DNA from: Candidatus Chloroploca sp. Khr17
GTDB taxonomy: Bacteria; Chloroflexota; Chloroflexia; Chloroflexales; Chloroflexaceae
Length of the DNA stretch: 64,000 bases
NCBI RefSeq assembly: GCF_004138165.1
Contig: NZ_RYFF01000027.1
Location: forward strand, 1-64,000
Direction: 5' to 3'
The notes beneath the pieces are model-generated. The model had not been told where the DNA came from, searched no databases, and saw nothing but the letters and a program-made list of their open reading frames with translations. The translations under genes and the position numbers were made by a program. The number at the start of each line of letters is the position of its first letter. Position 1 is the first letter of the stretch. This document shows positions 25,301 to 33,987 of the stretch, one piece after another.

Positions 25301-26432
25301 GATCGTGGCCTGGCAACCCAGTCTAGTCCACCTGCTGCAAGCGCTTGAGCAGAGTGGCAGCATCACGCTTGACGCCTTGCAGCAGCAGACCGATTCGCAT
25401 GAAGACGACTGGCAACTTGTTGAACAGCTCCAGCAACTGGGCGTGCAGATCATCGACGAACGCCTGATGTACGCCGAGGCAGATCAGGTTCACGATCCCA
25501 ACTGGCTCACGGTACTCCCACATGGCCTCCTGCAAGACAGCGTGAGCCTCTACTTGCACGAGATCGGGCAATTCAAACTCCTGACGTACGCTGAAGAGCA
25601 AGCCCTGGCCCACAGGATCATCGCCGGGCTGGAAGCCGAGGAGCAAATGCGTGATTGGGGTACGGATCTACGCACCCGGATTGAGTTACAACGCACCATT
25701 GAGCTTGCCCACGAGGCTCGCAACTGCCTTGCGCTTAGCAACCTGCGGCTGGTTGTGAGTATTGCGCGGCGTTACCAAAACCGTGGTCTGGAGATCCTTG
25801 ATCTGATTCAGGAGGGCAATCTTGGCCTCCTCCGAGCGATTGACAAGTTCGATCCCCAACGTGGCTACAAATTTTCGACCTACGCGACGTGGTGGGTCAA
25901 ACAGGCGATTTCACGTGCGCTGGCCGACCAGAGTCGGGTTATTCGCTTGCCCGTTCACCTGAGCGAGACCTTGGCGCGCATCAATCGTGCTCATCGCCAA
26001 CTCACCCAGAGCCTGGGACGCGAAGCAACTGATGACGAGTTGGCCAATTTTCTCAATCTGAGTAAAGAGAAGCTGCGTCATCTCCGCTACACCACGCAAC
26101 CGCCCGTCTCTTTGGCAACGCCGGTTGGTGAAGAGGACGGGAGTACGCTGGCCGACTTAATCCCGGATGGCAAGGCTTTTGAGATCGATGATGCCGCTAC
26201 GCAAAAGATGCTTCGCGACGAGCTTATCAAAGCCTTTGAGCATATCACGGAACGTGAGCGGGACGTCCTTGAGTTGCGTTATGGCTTTAACGACGGACGC
26301 GAGCGGACGCTTGAGGAGGTTGGCAAGGTCTTTGATGTCACTCGGGAGCGCATACGCCAGATCGAAGTCAAAGCGTTGCGAAAGCTCCGGCATCCGCACG
26401 CCGGCAAGGCACTCAGAAGCTATCTGGATTAA
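22395..26432 (+). CDS. Large unknown protein fused to a complete primary-type sigma-70 factor
   Basis: A 1345-residue single frame. Residues 1-~970 match no family I can name. An early part has FHYDQGSYWPSV and YVTPILLHGGIPQYCLNDYF, and the middle is beta-rich (for example YRLQLAIETGWSM). From about residue 976 it becomes a sigma factor. A region 1.1-like helical segment (LEQSGSITLDALQQ...LGVQIID) is followed by region 1.2 (DSVSLYLHEIGQ), region 2 (NLRLVVSIARRYQNRGLEILDLIQEGN, YKFSTYATWWVKQAISRALAD), region 3, and region 4.2 (RTLEEVGKVFDVTRERIRQIEVKALRKLR). All core- and promoter-binding parts look intact. It is 18 bp upstream of the DUF1998 helicase, so co-transcribed. Confidence 0.93.
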   Translation: MPTVIRAPITTLDALERQFHSQIQTVSLIGELPLTLELLDELGAALAELIQRHDFTQASRIIRTRYPHCLAVFLVLQGVFHYDQGSYWPSVHERLFATGTRAGPLEAEWGQFFLEFLAQQGLANFATLERSLRYVTPILLHGGIPQYCLNDYFQLIFVRFDDLLHEARVPLDAATLETLAAVAAHSATDRPVARLIRYGGDYARDLLARTLALAQLTNDRQQLPDPIEVGLPQRVLDQYAVWHATRRQRSQERDPAWRPRRPELWFDPWGEGLSVELPAQQLPHGERPQSAWEICYQQRVVRYPVGARFTASRWETSPERVTLPPEPMGYTVRFTDGRELKHEWSFPGFDPHHPLLAFEPESGTLLRTPAGLPARELWLLCAAEAPLTVVGGRQMAALPPLSGVWQGFRMEHWDLRQARSLSVGTQRVAILPGEQTQRPYLTGLSPLDLGEAHPDLPLSVGGLPHLSIPRTSRRTLKQELAGWRVSIMAAGQAWFTAVPLDEAPVQPFVGVNPEQIVIDLGALVQARGFNFGLLEISVRGPLGRDNRFKLGLVPELAVEGHMNLAPSSKRGLSAERRSTLRTSTELDIACSDPSVRIIAEAPGVFTLISSEGRTMLPLILQRMDMDQLIRLPLNLPTPQLTWTLNDGAHIWQQGSLTCPLAWIEQTDDPRLMLQLTPAMDIADLPRPQLWLHDETGHALQTLAAQGNASHGWSFRLRDALDTLRASRSAHLTASVVLEAATPMPWAPTGRVVCPALQLSQALDLGKIEATVTTDAKEWHVHVCWQRGRPLRNRVMRLWPLWQPWEAPLTQRIPDTAEHNYAWSIDRDDVPPGRYRLQLAIETGWSMSTPIRPGPEADATLDLMLGSGVPTPTSARSALSALLAGAEGPDLRAVQGILTHEELPEGSDLIQTLAILSEPEATYAALRTGTWPGRLILREVTRQRQGLLPLGYLACHETLNEPSRERVAALIVAWQPSLVHLLQALEQSGSITLDALQQQTDSHEDDWQLVEQLQQLGVQIIDERLMYAEADQVHDPNWLTVLPHGLLQDSVSLYLHEIGQFKLLTYAEEQALAHRIIAGLEAEEQMRDWGTDLRTRIELQRTIELAHEARNCLALSNLRLVVSIARRYQNRGLEILDLIQEGNLGLLRAIDKFDPQRGYKFSTYATWWVKQAISRALADQSRVIRLPVHLSETLARINRAHRQLTQSLGREATDDELANFLNLSKEKLRHLRYTTQPPVSLATPVGEEDGSTLADLIPDGKAFEIDDAATQKMLRDELIKAFEHITERERDVLELRYGFNDGRERTLEEVGKVFDVTRERIRQIEVKALRKLRHPHAGKALRSYLD

Positions 26433-26450
26433 CAGAAAAAGGTAGGCGCC

Positions 26451-29400
26451 ATGCAACTGCTCCACCCGCTTCATACAACGGATCATCTTCGCGCAACGTA
26501 CCTGCGCTATCTCAAGACGATCTATCCCTTTCGTGACCCGCAGTTGCGGTCGGCCTTTGCTCAGGCGCTTGATACACCAGAACGCCTGGTGAAAGGCCCC
26601 CTGATTGAAGCCGCACCGCCCTTCCAGCAGGGACGCACGCTGGAACAACTGGTTGCCGATGGGGTGCTACACGCTGGGTTTGGTACGCTCTGCTCTCCTC
26701 CCGCCTTGCCCTGGGATCGTCCGCTCCATCTGCACCAGGAGCAAGCGGTGCTGCATGCCGTGCAGCATCAGCGGAATGTGATTGTGGCGACCGGCACCGG
26801 TTCAGGCAAAACAGAGAGTTTCCTCATCCCGGTTCTCGATCACCTGTTGCGTGAGCAGGCCTCCGGGACGTTGGCCGAACCGGGGGTGCGGGCGTTGCTG
26901 CTCTACCCAATGAACGCGCTCGCCAACGACCAACTGAAACGGCTGCGGCGCATCCTGGCGAACTTTCCGGCGATCACCTTTGGGCGCTATACGGGGGAGA
27001 CCGAGGAGCGGCGTGATCGGGCTGAAGACCGTTTCTACGATCAGTTTCCGGGTGAGATGCTGCATCCGAATGAACTCATTGACCGTGAGCATTTGCGGGA
27101 AAAGCCCCCGCACCTGTTGCTTACCAACTACGCGATGCTCGAGTATCTGCTGCTGCGGCCCGAGGACTGTTCATTCTTTGATGGCGCTACCGGGCAGCAC
27201 TGGCGTTTCATCGTGCTCGACGAAGCGCATATCTACGATGGGGCCAATGGCATTGAAATTGCGATGCTGTTACGGCGGCTCAAGGAACGGGTGGTTGGGG
27301 GCGCTACCGGCCACGTACGTTGCATTGCCACCAGTGCCACCCTGGGACGTGGGCGGCCCGACTTTCCAGCAGCGGTGCAGTACGCCACGAATCTGTTTGG
27401 CGAGCCCTTTGCCTGGAACGCTGACGATCCTGCGCACCAGGATGTGATCGAGGCTTCGCGGGTGCCAGTGAGCGAGCTTGGATCCATCTGGGGCGAGCCT
27501 GAGCCGAGTTGCTACGAGGCGCTCCGCCAGGCGGTTGGTGCAGCCCAGGTTTGCACTGATCTGATCACGGCGCTCGATCAGCTTGAGCATGCGACGACAG
27601 GCTACCTAGCGCATGCGCAGCAGCGGGAGGCCCGTCAGATGGCTCAGCAGCGTTGGCAGCAAGCGCTTGTCAACGAGCCTCCGTTGACGGTACCGCAGGG
27701 GCTTGCCCAGAGCATTGATGTCTGGTGCTATGCGATCCTGCGTGGTGATGGCCGCCTGCACCGCTTGCGTGAATTGCTCGCGCAACAACCGCTGCTGCTT
27801 GCTAGAGCGGCGGAACAGCTCTTCCCCGCCACACCTGCCGCGACCGACATACTCGTCGATCTGATCGATCTGGCGGTGCGGGCACGGCCTGATCCCGAGA
27901 GTCTGGCCCTTTTGCCAGCTCGCTACCACGTCTTTGCGCGTTCGCTCGAAGGTGCCTTTGCCTGTTTCAACCACCAGGAACATGCGGATGGCAAGCCACA
28001 TATCTTGCTCAGTCGCCACGAAAGCTGTCCGGAGTGTGCCGCCCGCGTCGTTGAGTTGGCGAGTTGCTCCCGCTGTGGTGCAACCTACCTCGTGGGGCGC
28101 GAACAACCTGGGCCAACAGGAGCGCGGACGTTTGATCAACTTACGGCGAGCGATGCCCTCTTCGAAGGCAACAAGGCCTATTTCTTGCTCAGTTCGGAGG
28201 CTGCGGACGATGATGAAGATGAGCGTGCTGCGGTCGGTGATGATCTCGATGAGCAGCCCGGCGAGGTCGGGCACGTATGCGGTTGTCTGCGCTGCGGGAC
28301 CCTGACGGCGGGCACGCAACCCGGTTGCAGCTGCGGCTCCCAGGCGTTGCCCATCGCACTTAGCGAGGTGCCGTTGAACGATGCCGGCGAACCCAAGGCA
28401 TGCATCGAGTGTGGCGCACGCACGGGGAATACGCTCATCTACCGGTTCCTCACTGGACAAGATGCGCCCGTCAGCGTCCTCGCCACGGCGCTCTACCAGC
28501 ACCTGCCCCCTGCCCGTGATGAACAAGCCCAGGCGTTGCCGGGTGAGGGGCGCAAGCTGCTCATCTTCTCGGATAGTCGCCAGGATGCCGCCTTCTTCGC
28601 CCCCTACCTCGAACGCACCTACAGCCATGTGCTGCAACGACGCTTACTCTTGAAGACCCTGCAGGAGCATCGTGATGGCCCAGCCGGGCTCTTGCGCCTC
28701 CAGGACGTGATCGTCCCACTGCGCAAGCAGGCCGAAGCAGCTCAGGTCTTTCGCCAGCACCAGAGTAGCATCGAACGCCGTAGCATTGTCGCAACCTGGC
28801 TGCAGCAGGAGTTCATGGCCACCGACCGTCGTATGAGCCTCGAAGGGCTCGGCTTGCTCGCTATTCGTCTGGTGCAGCCCGCACAGTGGCGGGCACCTCA
28901 GGCGCTGTTAGAAGCACCCTGGAACCTCAGCAGCGATGAGAGTTGGATCCTGCTGGCCCTGCTGCTTGATACGCTCCGTCAGCAGGGCGTGCTCACCATT
29001 CACGAAGATGTAGACATCACGTCCGAGCATTTTGCCCCTCGCAACTATGAGCTCGCTGTGCGCGGCCATGGCTCGAGCGGACGTCAACGCGTCCTGAGTT
29101 GGGTCCCTGTGCGTGGTCGTAACAAGCGCCTCGACCTGCTTGATCGACTGCTCGGCCAGCTTCAACCAGATATGGATACCGCCACCCGTGATGGAATCGC
29201 ACGCGCGACTCTCAGCGGAATCTGGACGCACCTGACCGAGCCGCGCTCCTGCTGGCAAGCCCACCTTGTTGCCAAGCGCGACAAAGTTGCCGGGATCATC
29301 TACCAGTTGAGTCACGAATTTTGGGAGTATGTCCCAGCACCTGGAGCAAGCTTCGCCCGTTGCCCGACCTGTGGCAGTGTAACCGCCTTGAACCTCCGCG

Positions 29401-31430
29401 GTCTCTGCCCCACGCATCGCTGTGCGGGAACCCTGATACCCCTCACCGAGGACGATGTCTCCCTGGCACACAATCACTACCGCACCCTGTATCAACGCAT
29501 GGTGCCGATCCCCCTATCAGCTGAAGAGCATACGGCGCAGTGGATCAGCGAAGAGGCGGGGAAGATCCAGGAGCGCTTCATCAATGGGGCGATCAACGTC
29601 CTGAGTTGCTCAACCACCTTTGAACTAGGCGTGGATGTCGGCGATCTCCAGACCGTCTTGATGCGCAACGTCCCACCAACGACGGCCAACTACGTGCAGC
29701 GCGCTGGCCGGGCCGGGCGGCGCACGGACACGGCGGCCTTCGTCGTAACCTATGCGCAGCGGCGCTCGCACGACCTGACTCATTATAGCGAACCGGTGCG
29801 CATTGTCGCGGGGCGGGTCAACCCACCACGCATTACCCTGAGCAACCCCAAAATCGCACGCCGTCATATGCAAGCCGTGCTCATCGCCGCCTTCTTCCGT
29901 GAGATGCACCAGACGCACGGCCGGATCTTTAAGCAGGTAGGCGACTTCTTTCAGCCCGATGACGGACAGACCTCGGGCAGTGACCTGTTACGCACGTTTG
30001 CTGAAACCCACCCTCAGGCAGTGCAAGCAAGCCTGAGGCGAATTGTCCCCAGCGCAGTGCAGGCAGAACTTGGCGTGGAAACGTGGGCTTGGTTACGCAC
30101 TGACGAAGGCGATGGTCTGCTCGACCTGGTGGATCTGGTCACGGTGGAACTCGTCGAGGAACTGGAGCGCTACCAGGTGCTCGAGCAAGAGGCTGCAGCG
30201 GCGCAAAAGTACAACCTGAGCAAGCACTACTTGCACGTACGCAACACGATTCGCTGGCGCTCCCTGCTCGGCTTCCTTGGCTCACGCAACATTCTCCCCA
30301 AGTATGGCTTCCCGACCGATCTGGTCGAATTGAAGACCAACCACCTCAGCATTCCCGAGGCCAGCAAGGTCGAACTCCAGCGTGACCTCCGCATTGCCAT
30401 TGCCGAATACGCCCCCGGTGCCGAACTCGTCGCGGCGAAGCGCATCTGGGTGGGGGCCGGGCTCTACAAGCAGCCGCAGAAGGAGTGGCGTAGCTTCAAT
30501 TACGCCATCTGCGCACAGTGTGGTCGATTCCATCTTGGCACTGGCAATCAGGCAAACTTGACCACATGTGCGGCCTGTGGACAGCAACTCCAGACATCAT
30601 CCCGTTTCCATGGCACCTTCATCAAACCAGAGTTTGGCTTTGTTGCTGCTGATAAGCCAAAGGCGTCTGGCGAGAGCCGTCCGCGACGGAGTTACGCCTC
30701 GCGGGTCTACTTCGCAGAGTATGCCCCTGGCTCCAACGGAGTGAGGAGCGAGACTGAGCTGACGATCGTGCCCGAACTATCTGGGCCACATGGCATAGTG
30801 CAACAACGTTACTCACGCTTTGGCCGTCTCGTGCTGGTCAATGCCGGGCCACAGGGACGCGGCTTCCAGATCTGCCAGAGTTGCGGCTACGCCCAGCCTG
30901 CTCCGGAGGCACCCCCAGTAGGGAAGCGCACCCGCAGCAAAGCGAAACAGCCAACCCACAGCCACCTGCTGAAAGGCCACGAGTGTTCGGGCATGCTTCA
31001 AACCTATCACCTTGGTCATGATTTCCTCACCGATGTGGTTGAGTTACGCTTCTTAGGCACACGGGCAACCCCCACTCATGACATCCTCTGGCGGTCGCTC
31101 GTCTACGCGCTCCTCGAAGGAGCGTCTCAGGGCCTTGGTATCCGGCGTGACGATCTTGATGGCACACTCTACCGGTATACGGCGGGCGCAGCCCCAGCAC
31201 TGATCCTCTACGATAATGTCCCAGGCGGAGCGGGCCATGTCCAATACATCGCGCAGGAACTCCCTCTCGTGCTCACGAGCGCCTTCCAGCGTGTTCAGCA
31301 CGCCTGTTGCGGCCCTGAGACGAGTTGTTACGAGTGTCTGCGCAACTTCCGTAACCAGCCGTACCACGATCTGCTCCAGCGCGGGGTCGTACGTGACTTC
31401 CTCGCTGAGTTGATCGAACATCGTTCATGA
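26451..31430 (+). CDS. DEAH-box helicase with C-terminal DUF1998 (DruE/MrfA-like)
   Basis: A 1659-residue superfamily 2 helicase. Motifs in order: Walker A ATGTGSGKTES (about 113-123), LLYPMNALANDQ, DEAH in VLDEAHIYDG (about 255-264), SAT (about 296), and motif V/VI STTFELGVDVGDLQ with QRAGRAGRR (about 1082-1090). Several zinc-ribbon-like cysteine pairs occur (about 525-680, 965-990 and 1360-1390). The C-terminal DUF1998 segment has YDNVPGGAGHVQ and CCGPETSCYECLRNF (about 1618-1632). Proteins of this size and layout are the giant helicases of Druantia and relatives of DISARM and MrfA. ATG 26451 follows AAAAAGG. A nucleic-acid translocase role is secure; defence is inferred. Confidence 0.9.
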   Translation: MQLLHPLHTTDHLRATYLRYLKTIYPFRDPQLRSAFAQALDTPERLVKGPLIEAAPPFQQGRTLEQLVADGVLHAGFGTLCSPPALPWDRPLHLHQEQAVLHAVQHQRNVIVATGTGSGKTESFLIPVLDHLLREQASGTLAEPGVRALLLYPMNALANDQLKRLRRILANFPAITFGRYTGETEERRDRAEDRFYDQFPGEMLHPNELIDREHLREKPPHLLLTNYAMLEYLLLRPEDCSFFDGATGQHWRFIVLDEAHIYDGANGIEIAMLLRRLKERVVGGATGHVRCIATSATLGRGRPDFPAAVQYATNLFGEPFAWNADDPAHQDVIEASRVPVSELGSIWGEPEPSCYEALRQAVGAAQVCTDLITALDQLEHATTGYLAHAQQREARQMAQQRWQQALVNEPPLTVPQGLAQSIDVWCYAILRGDGRLHRLRELLAQQPLLLARAAEQLFPATPAATDILVDLIDLAVRARPDPESLALLPARYHVFARSLEGAFACFNHQEHADGKPHILLSRHESCPECAARVVELASCSRCGATYLVGREQPGPTGARTFDQLTASDALFEGNKAYFLLSSEAADDDEDERAAVGDDLDEQPGEVGHVCGCLRCGTLTAGTQPGCSCGSQALPIALSEVPLNDAGEPKACIECGARTGNTLIYRFLTGQDAPVSVLATALYQHLPPARDEQAQALPGEGRKLLIFSDSRQDAAFFAPYLERTYSHVLQRRLLLKTLQEHRDGPAGLLRLQDVIVPLRKQAEAAQVFRQHQSSIERRSIVATWLQQEFMATDRRMSLEGLGLLAIRLVQPAQWRAPQALLEAPWNLSSDESWILLALLLDTLRQQGVLTIHEDVDITSEHFAPRNYELAVRGHGSSGRQRVLSWVPVRGRNKRLDLLDRLLGQLQPDMDTATRDGIARATLSGIWTHLTEPRSCWQAHLVAKRDKVAGIIYQLSHEFWEYVPAPGASFARCPTCGSVTALNLRGLCPTHRCAGTLIPLTEDDVSLAHNHYRTLYQRMVPIPLSAEEHTAQWISEEAGKIQERFINGAINVLSCSTTFELGVDVGDLQTVLMRNVPPTTANYVQRAGRAGRRTDTAAFVVTYAQRRSHDLTHYSEPVRIVAGRVNPPRITLSNPKIARRHMQAVLIAAFFREMHQTHGRIFKQVGDFFQPDDGQTSGSDLLRTFAETHPQAVQASLRRIVPSAVQAELGVETWAWLRTDEGDGLLDLVDLVTVELVEELERYQVLEQEAAAAQKYNLSKHYLHVRNTIRWRSLLGFLGSRNILPKYGFPTDLVELKTNHLSIPEASKVELQRDLRIAIAEYAPGAELVAAKRIWVGAGLYKQPQKEWRSFNYAICAQCGRFHLGTGNQANLTTCAACGQQLQTSSRFHGTFIKPEFGFVAADKPKASGESRPRRSYASRVYFAEYAPGSNGVRSETELTIVPELSGPHGIVQQRYSRFGRLVLVNAGPQGRGFQICQSCGYAQPAPEAPPVGKRTRSKAKQPTHSHLLKGHECSGMLQTYHLGHDFLTDVVELRFLGTRATPTHDILWRSLVYALLEGASQGLGIRRDDLDGTLYRYTAGAAPALILYDNVPGGAGHVQYIAQELPLVLTSAFQRVQHACCGPETSCYECLRNFRNQPYHDLLQRGVVRDFLAELIEHRS

Positions 31431-31569
31431 GGGAGGCCGTTTCCAGGCATGAGGTGAAGGCAATGAAATCGCTATCAAACAACATCGGCAACGCTCTCGC
31501 TTTCGTCATTTGGGTCATCGCACCTATGCGTTGCAGGTTGTCGCAAACAATCTAGAAGGATCTCATCGC

Positions 31570-32373
31570 ATGAAACCCCAGGAACCAACCCCGCCTCAGC
31601 AAGAGGCTAGCGCTGATCTGCCCAGGCATAGGGCTCCTGCCGAACAACCTCGCCGAGAGGTGACGGCACATCTTTCGAGTGACTACGGTGTGGTTGAGTC
31701 ACGGGTTCGGCAGATCTTGACCGACCTCGAACAAGTTCGCGAAGCACTGCTGGCGCTCTCCGATGACATCTGGCTGAATATTGACCACAACGATCTCCAG
31801 GCCTTAGAGGAAGGGGTAGCTTTTAAACGCACCTATAACGAGCGTATGGCGGAATTTAATCTACATGCCTCTGAACTTTCGTCGCTCATTCAGCAGTTTA
31901 CCCATGTGCTGGTTGAAACGCCGATGCCTGCCGAGAAAGGCCGAAATGATGCGGCTGAGAACGAGCGTATCATCCGCGAGCTTGATCGGGAGACACCCCA
32001 CGCGCTGGATGAGCAGTTCAGCTACAAACGACCCTATGGCTTCGTGCTGCAAGGGCACGCTTATAAAGACATCGTCACCTGGCAGAGTGTGTATAAATTG
32101 GTTTGTCTCCTGTTAGCCAAACTTGATCCCGAACACTTTCGTCAACTCCCTGATACCGAAACCTTTATCACACGACGTGGCAACCGCGACTTCTCGCGCA
32201 ACCCCAAAGAACTCCGGATGCCCCTGGCACTTGTGCATGGTATCTATGCAGAGTCAAATTACTCGGCCAATGAGATCGCCAAACGCATTGGCCGGTTACT
32301 TGACACATTTGGAATTGAACGACACGAGTTTGTGATTTATTTGCGTCAGGATCGGGATGCGGGATTGGAGTAA
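31570..32373 (+). CDS. Unknown 267-residue protein, third gene of the sigma-helicase cassette
   Basis: ATG 31570 follows CTAGAAGGATC; it lies 139 bp after the helicase on the same strand. The first ~40 residues are Pro/Gln/Glu-rich and probably disordered. Residues about 45-125 are helical (VVESRVRQILTDLEQVREALLAL). The C-terminal half has compact motifs FSYKRPYGFVLQGHAY, FITRRGNRDFSRNP and HGIYAESNYSANEIAKRIGRLLD. I do not recognise the family. Adjacency suggests a third component of the cassette, but the gap is larger than elsewhere in it. Confidence 0.75.
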   Translation: MKPQEPTPPQQEASADLPRHRAPAEQPRREVTAHLSSDYGVVESRVRQILTDLEQVREALLALSDDIWLNIDHNDLQALEEGVAFKRTYNERMAEFNLHASELSSLIQQFTHVLVETPMPAEKGRNDAAENERIIRELDRETPHALDEQFSYKRPYGFVLQGHAYKDIVTWQSVYKLVCLLLAKLDPEHFRQLPDTETFITRRGNRDFSRNPKELRMPLALVHGIYAESNYSANEIAKRIGRLLDTFGIERHEFVIYLRQDRDAGLE

Positions 32374-32868
32374 GCCAACAACCGCATTGGGGGCGCGCTC
32401 TGACATATCAACGGGCCCCCGAGAGAAATGGAACGGAATCTAACGCCCGGGCGCGGTTTCGATGATCAGCCCTGATCGTCCCCAACACTCCGACCGCACC
32501 GCAGGCAACGCGAACGAAGAGGGCGGGATCAGGCATCCTCAATGATCACAGGTGCGCCGAACGGCCCTGCACGCGCTATCGACGCCCAGGGCCGCACCAC
32601 AGGCGAGCGCGGGTACGCCGAACGGCCCTGCTCGTCCATCGCCCCCCAGACCACACGAGCGCGGAGCCACCAACCGGATCCTCGCCCCCGATGTCCAGGC
32701 ACAGGGTCGTCGCGCCGCCCTGCGTCGCCCGACGATTCGACCACCCACCCGTGTGTCCGCTGCCCTTCCCCGCAGCGACGCACGGGTGTGCGGGCTGGGG
32801 GCGGGCGAGGTGGTAAAATAGGTCGTGAGAATGACGATTCTCACAACCTATTGTCCACGGAGGCCCCC
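32374..32868. other. GC-rich intergenic region with an inverted repeat before the integrase remnant
   Basis: About 495 bp, no gene supported; open frames here are GC-driven shadows. A 17-bp motif ending CGCCGAACGGCCCTGC occurs twice (near 32556 and 32616). At about 32817-32850 there is an inverted repeat with 15-bp arms, ATAGGTCGTGAGAAT and its near complement (one mismatch), 19 bp before the next start. It may be an operator or hairpin controlling the integrase gene. Confidence 0.6.
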
Positions 32869-33309
32869 ATGACCCATCCGGCCCCGCCGACCCCACCAGC
32901 TGACCGGGAACCACCCTGCGAGGGCGACCTGATCGCCCGTGACTCGGACACCGGTCGCCCGAACGCCGCTGCCCTCTACCTCGCCAGCCTCGGCCCCGGC
33001 TCGCAGCGTACCATGCGCGAAGCCTTGAACACCGTGGCCGCCTTGCTCGGCGTGGCCGAGGTGCGCACGACCGACGGCCAGGACGTGCGCTGCCTCCACA
33101 CCCCCTGGGGAGCCGTGCGCTACGCCCACACCATTGCCCTCCGCGCCACCCTCGTCGAACGCTACGCCCCGGCCACGGCGAACAAGATCCTCTCTGCCCT
33201 GCGCCGGGTCTTGCAGGAAGCCTTCCGGCTGGGCGAGTTGCCCGCCGAGGAGTATCAACGCGCCGTTTGGTATTACTCGTCCGAATACGTTGAGATGATC
33301 AACATATAA
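32869..33309 (+). pseudogene. Tyrosine recombinase, N-terminal core-binding domain only
   Basis: A 146-residue frame from ATG 32869 (GGAGGCC upstream). Residues about 35-135 form a SAM-like core-binding domain: LASLGPGSQRTMREALNTVAALLG and LVERYAPATANKILSALRRVLQEAFRLGELPAEEYQRA. After this the sequence turns abruptly into AT-rich unrelated DNA and the frame stops. The catalytic domain is missing here but a matching C-terminal piece appears at about 33460. It is best seen as a disrupted integrase of an old mobile element. Confidence 0.75.
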
Positions 33310-33450
33310 TAAAAGATACCCGAGACTCTAAAGTCAGTAATCGCCTGGTTTGTCCCTTCCAGTTCAGGTAATACCGTTTCAAACACGACGTCAATCCCGA
33401 GCGCCTCATAGCTTTCGAGGCTTTGTTCAACGATCAAGGAGCCTTTTGAG
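33310..33450 (-). other. Foreign-looking insert between integrase halves
   Basis: About 140 bp of lower GC separate the two integrase parts. On the minus strand it reads protein-like text (EQSLESYEALGIDVVFETVLPE followed by LEGTNQAITDFRVSG), which I cannot assign. It may be a fragment of another gene captured during rearrangement. Confidence 0.4.
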
Positions 33451-33720
33451 TTGATGATGTTCGAGATGGAGATCCTGGGCCATTCCCAAATCTCGACCAC
33501 GATGAACACCTATGGGCACGTGCTCCCCGAGGTCCAGCGCGAGGCGGTCAACCTCCTCGACGGGCTGTTCACTGAGGGAGACCCTGGCGCTGCGGCAACG
33601 AAGCCCCCGCCGAATGCGAATGGGGCAACGCTTTCGGCATTGGAAACAGACAACGAAGAGCAACGGCAGCACGCGGTCGATCGCCTCCGCACGATCGAGG
33701 ACGACGATGAGGAAGATTGA
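33451..33720 (+). pseudogene. Tyrosine recombinase, C-terminal catalytic fragment
   Basis: The frame contains MEILGHSQISTTMNTYGHVLPEVQREAVNLLDGLF, the last conserved block of tyrosine recombinases (LGHSxIxTTxxxYxHV with the nucleophilic Tyr). A variable acidic tail follows. The catalytic Arg and first His are missing. With the N-terminal piece at 32869-33309 it probably derives from one integrase interrupted and partly deleted. Confidence 0.75.
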
Positions 33721-33940
33721 GGTCAGGCCAGGTTCAACGTGGGCTCGGCCGCCGCACAAGAGAGCACCAGGTAGTCGGCGCGGGAGTGGAGCATTTCCAC
33801 GCCGATTTCATCATCGCTGACGAAAAGCCATGACGAAATTGGCCGGCGGAAGTCAACGTGGTGCTCGCATCCCGGGCAAGAAGCGGTGATCGTGCCCCAC
33901 ACGCGCCATCACACCTATCGTAAACATCAGATTTCGTCAC

Positions 33941-33968
33941 ACCATTTCGTCATGCATGACGAAATGGT
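33941..33968. promoter_or_regulatory. 28-bp perfect palindrome with clustered TGACGAAA motifs
   Basis: The half ACCATTTCGTCATG is followed directly by its complement. Further TGACGAAA or TTTCGTCA copies lie near 33819, 33830 and 33931, so five half-sites sit within 150 bp. It is 20 bp beyond the 3' end of the AlbA_2 regulator gene. It may be a binding site for a dimeric regulator or an element end. Confidence 0.55.
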
Positions 33969-33987
33969 ATGGCGAAAAACGAGCCAC

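Noticed and set aside
33273-33509. Minus-strand 78-residue frame overlapping both integrase pieces
   Set aside because: Only its middle part reads like protein; the ends are antisense to integrase sequence. Kept only as a foreign-looking insert.
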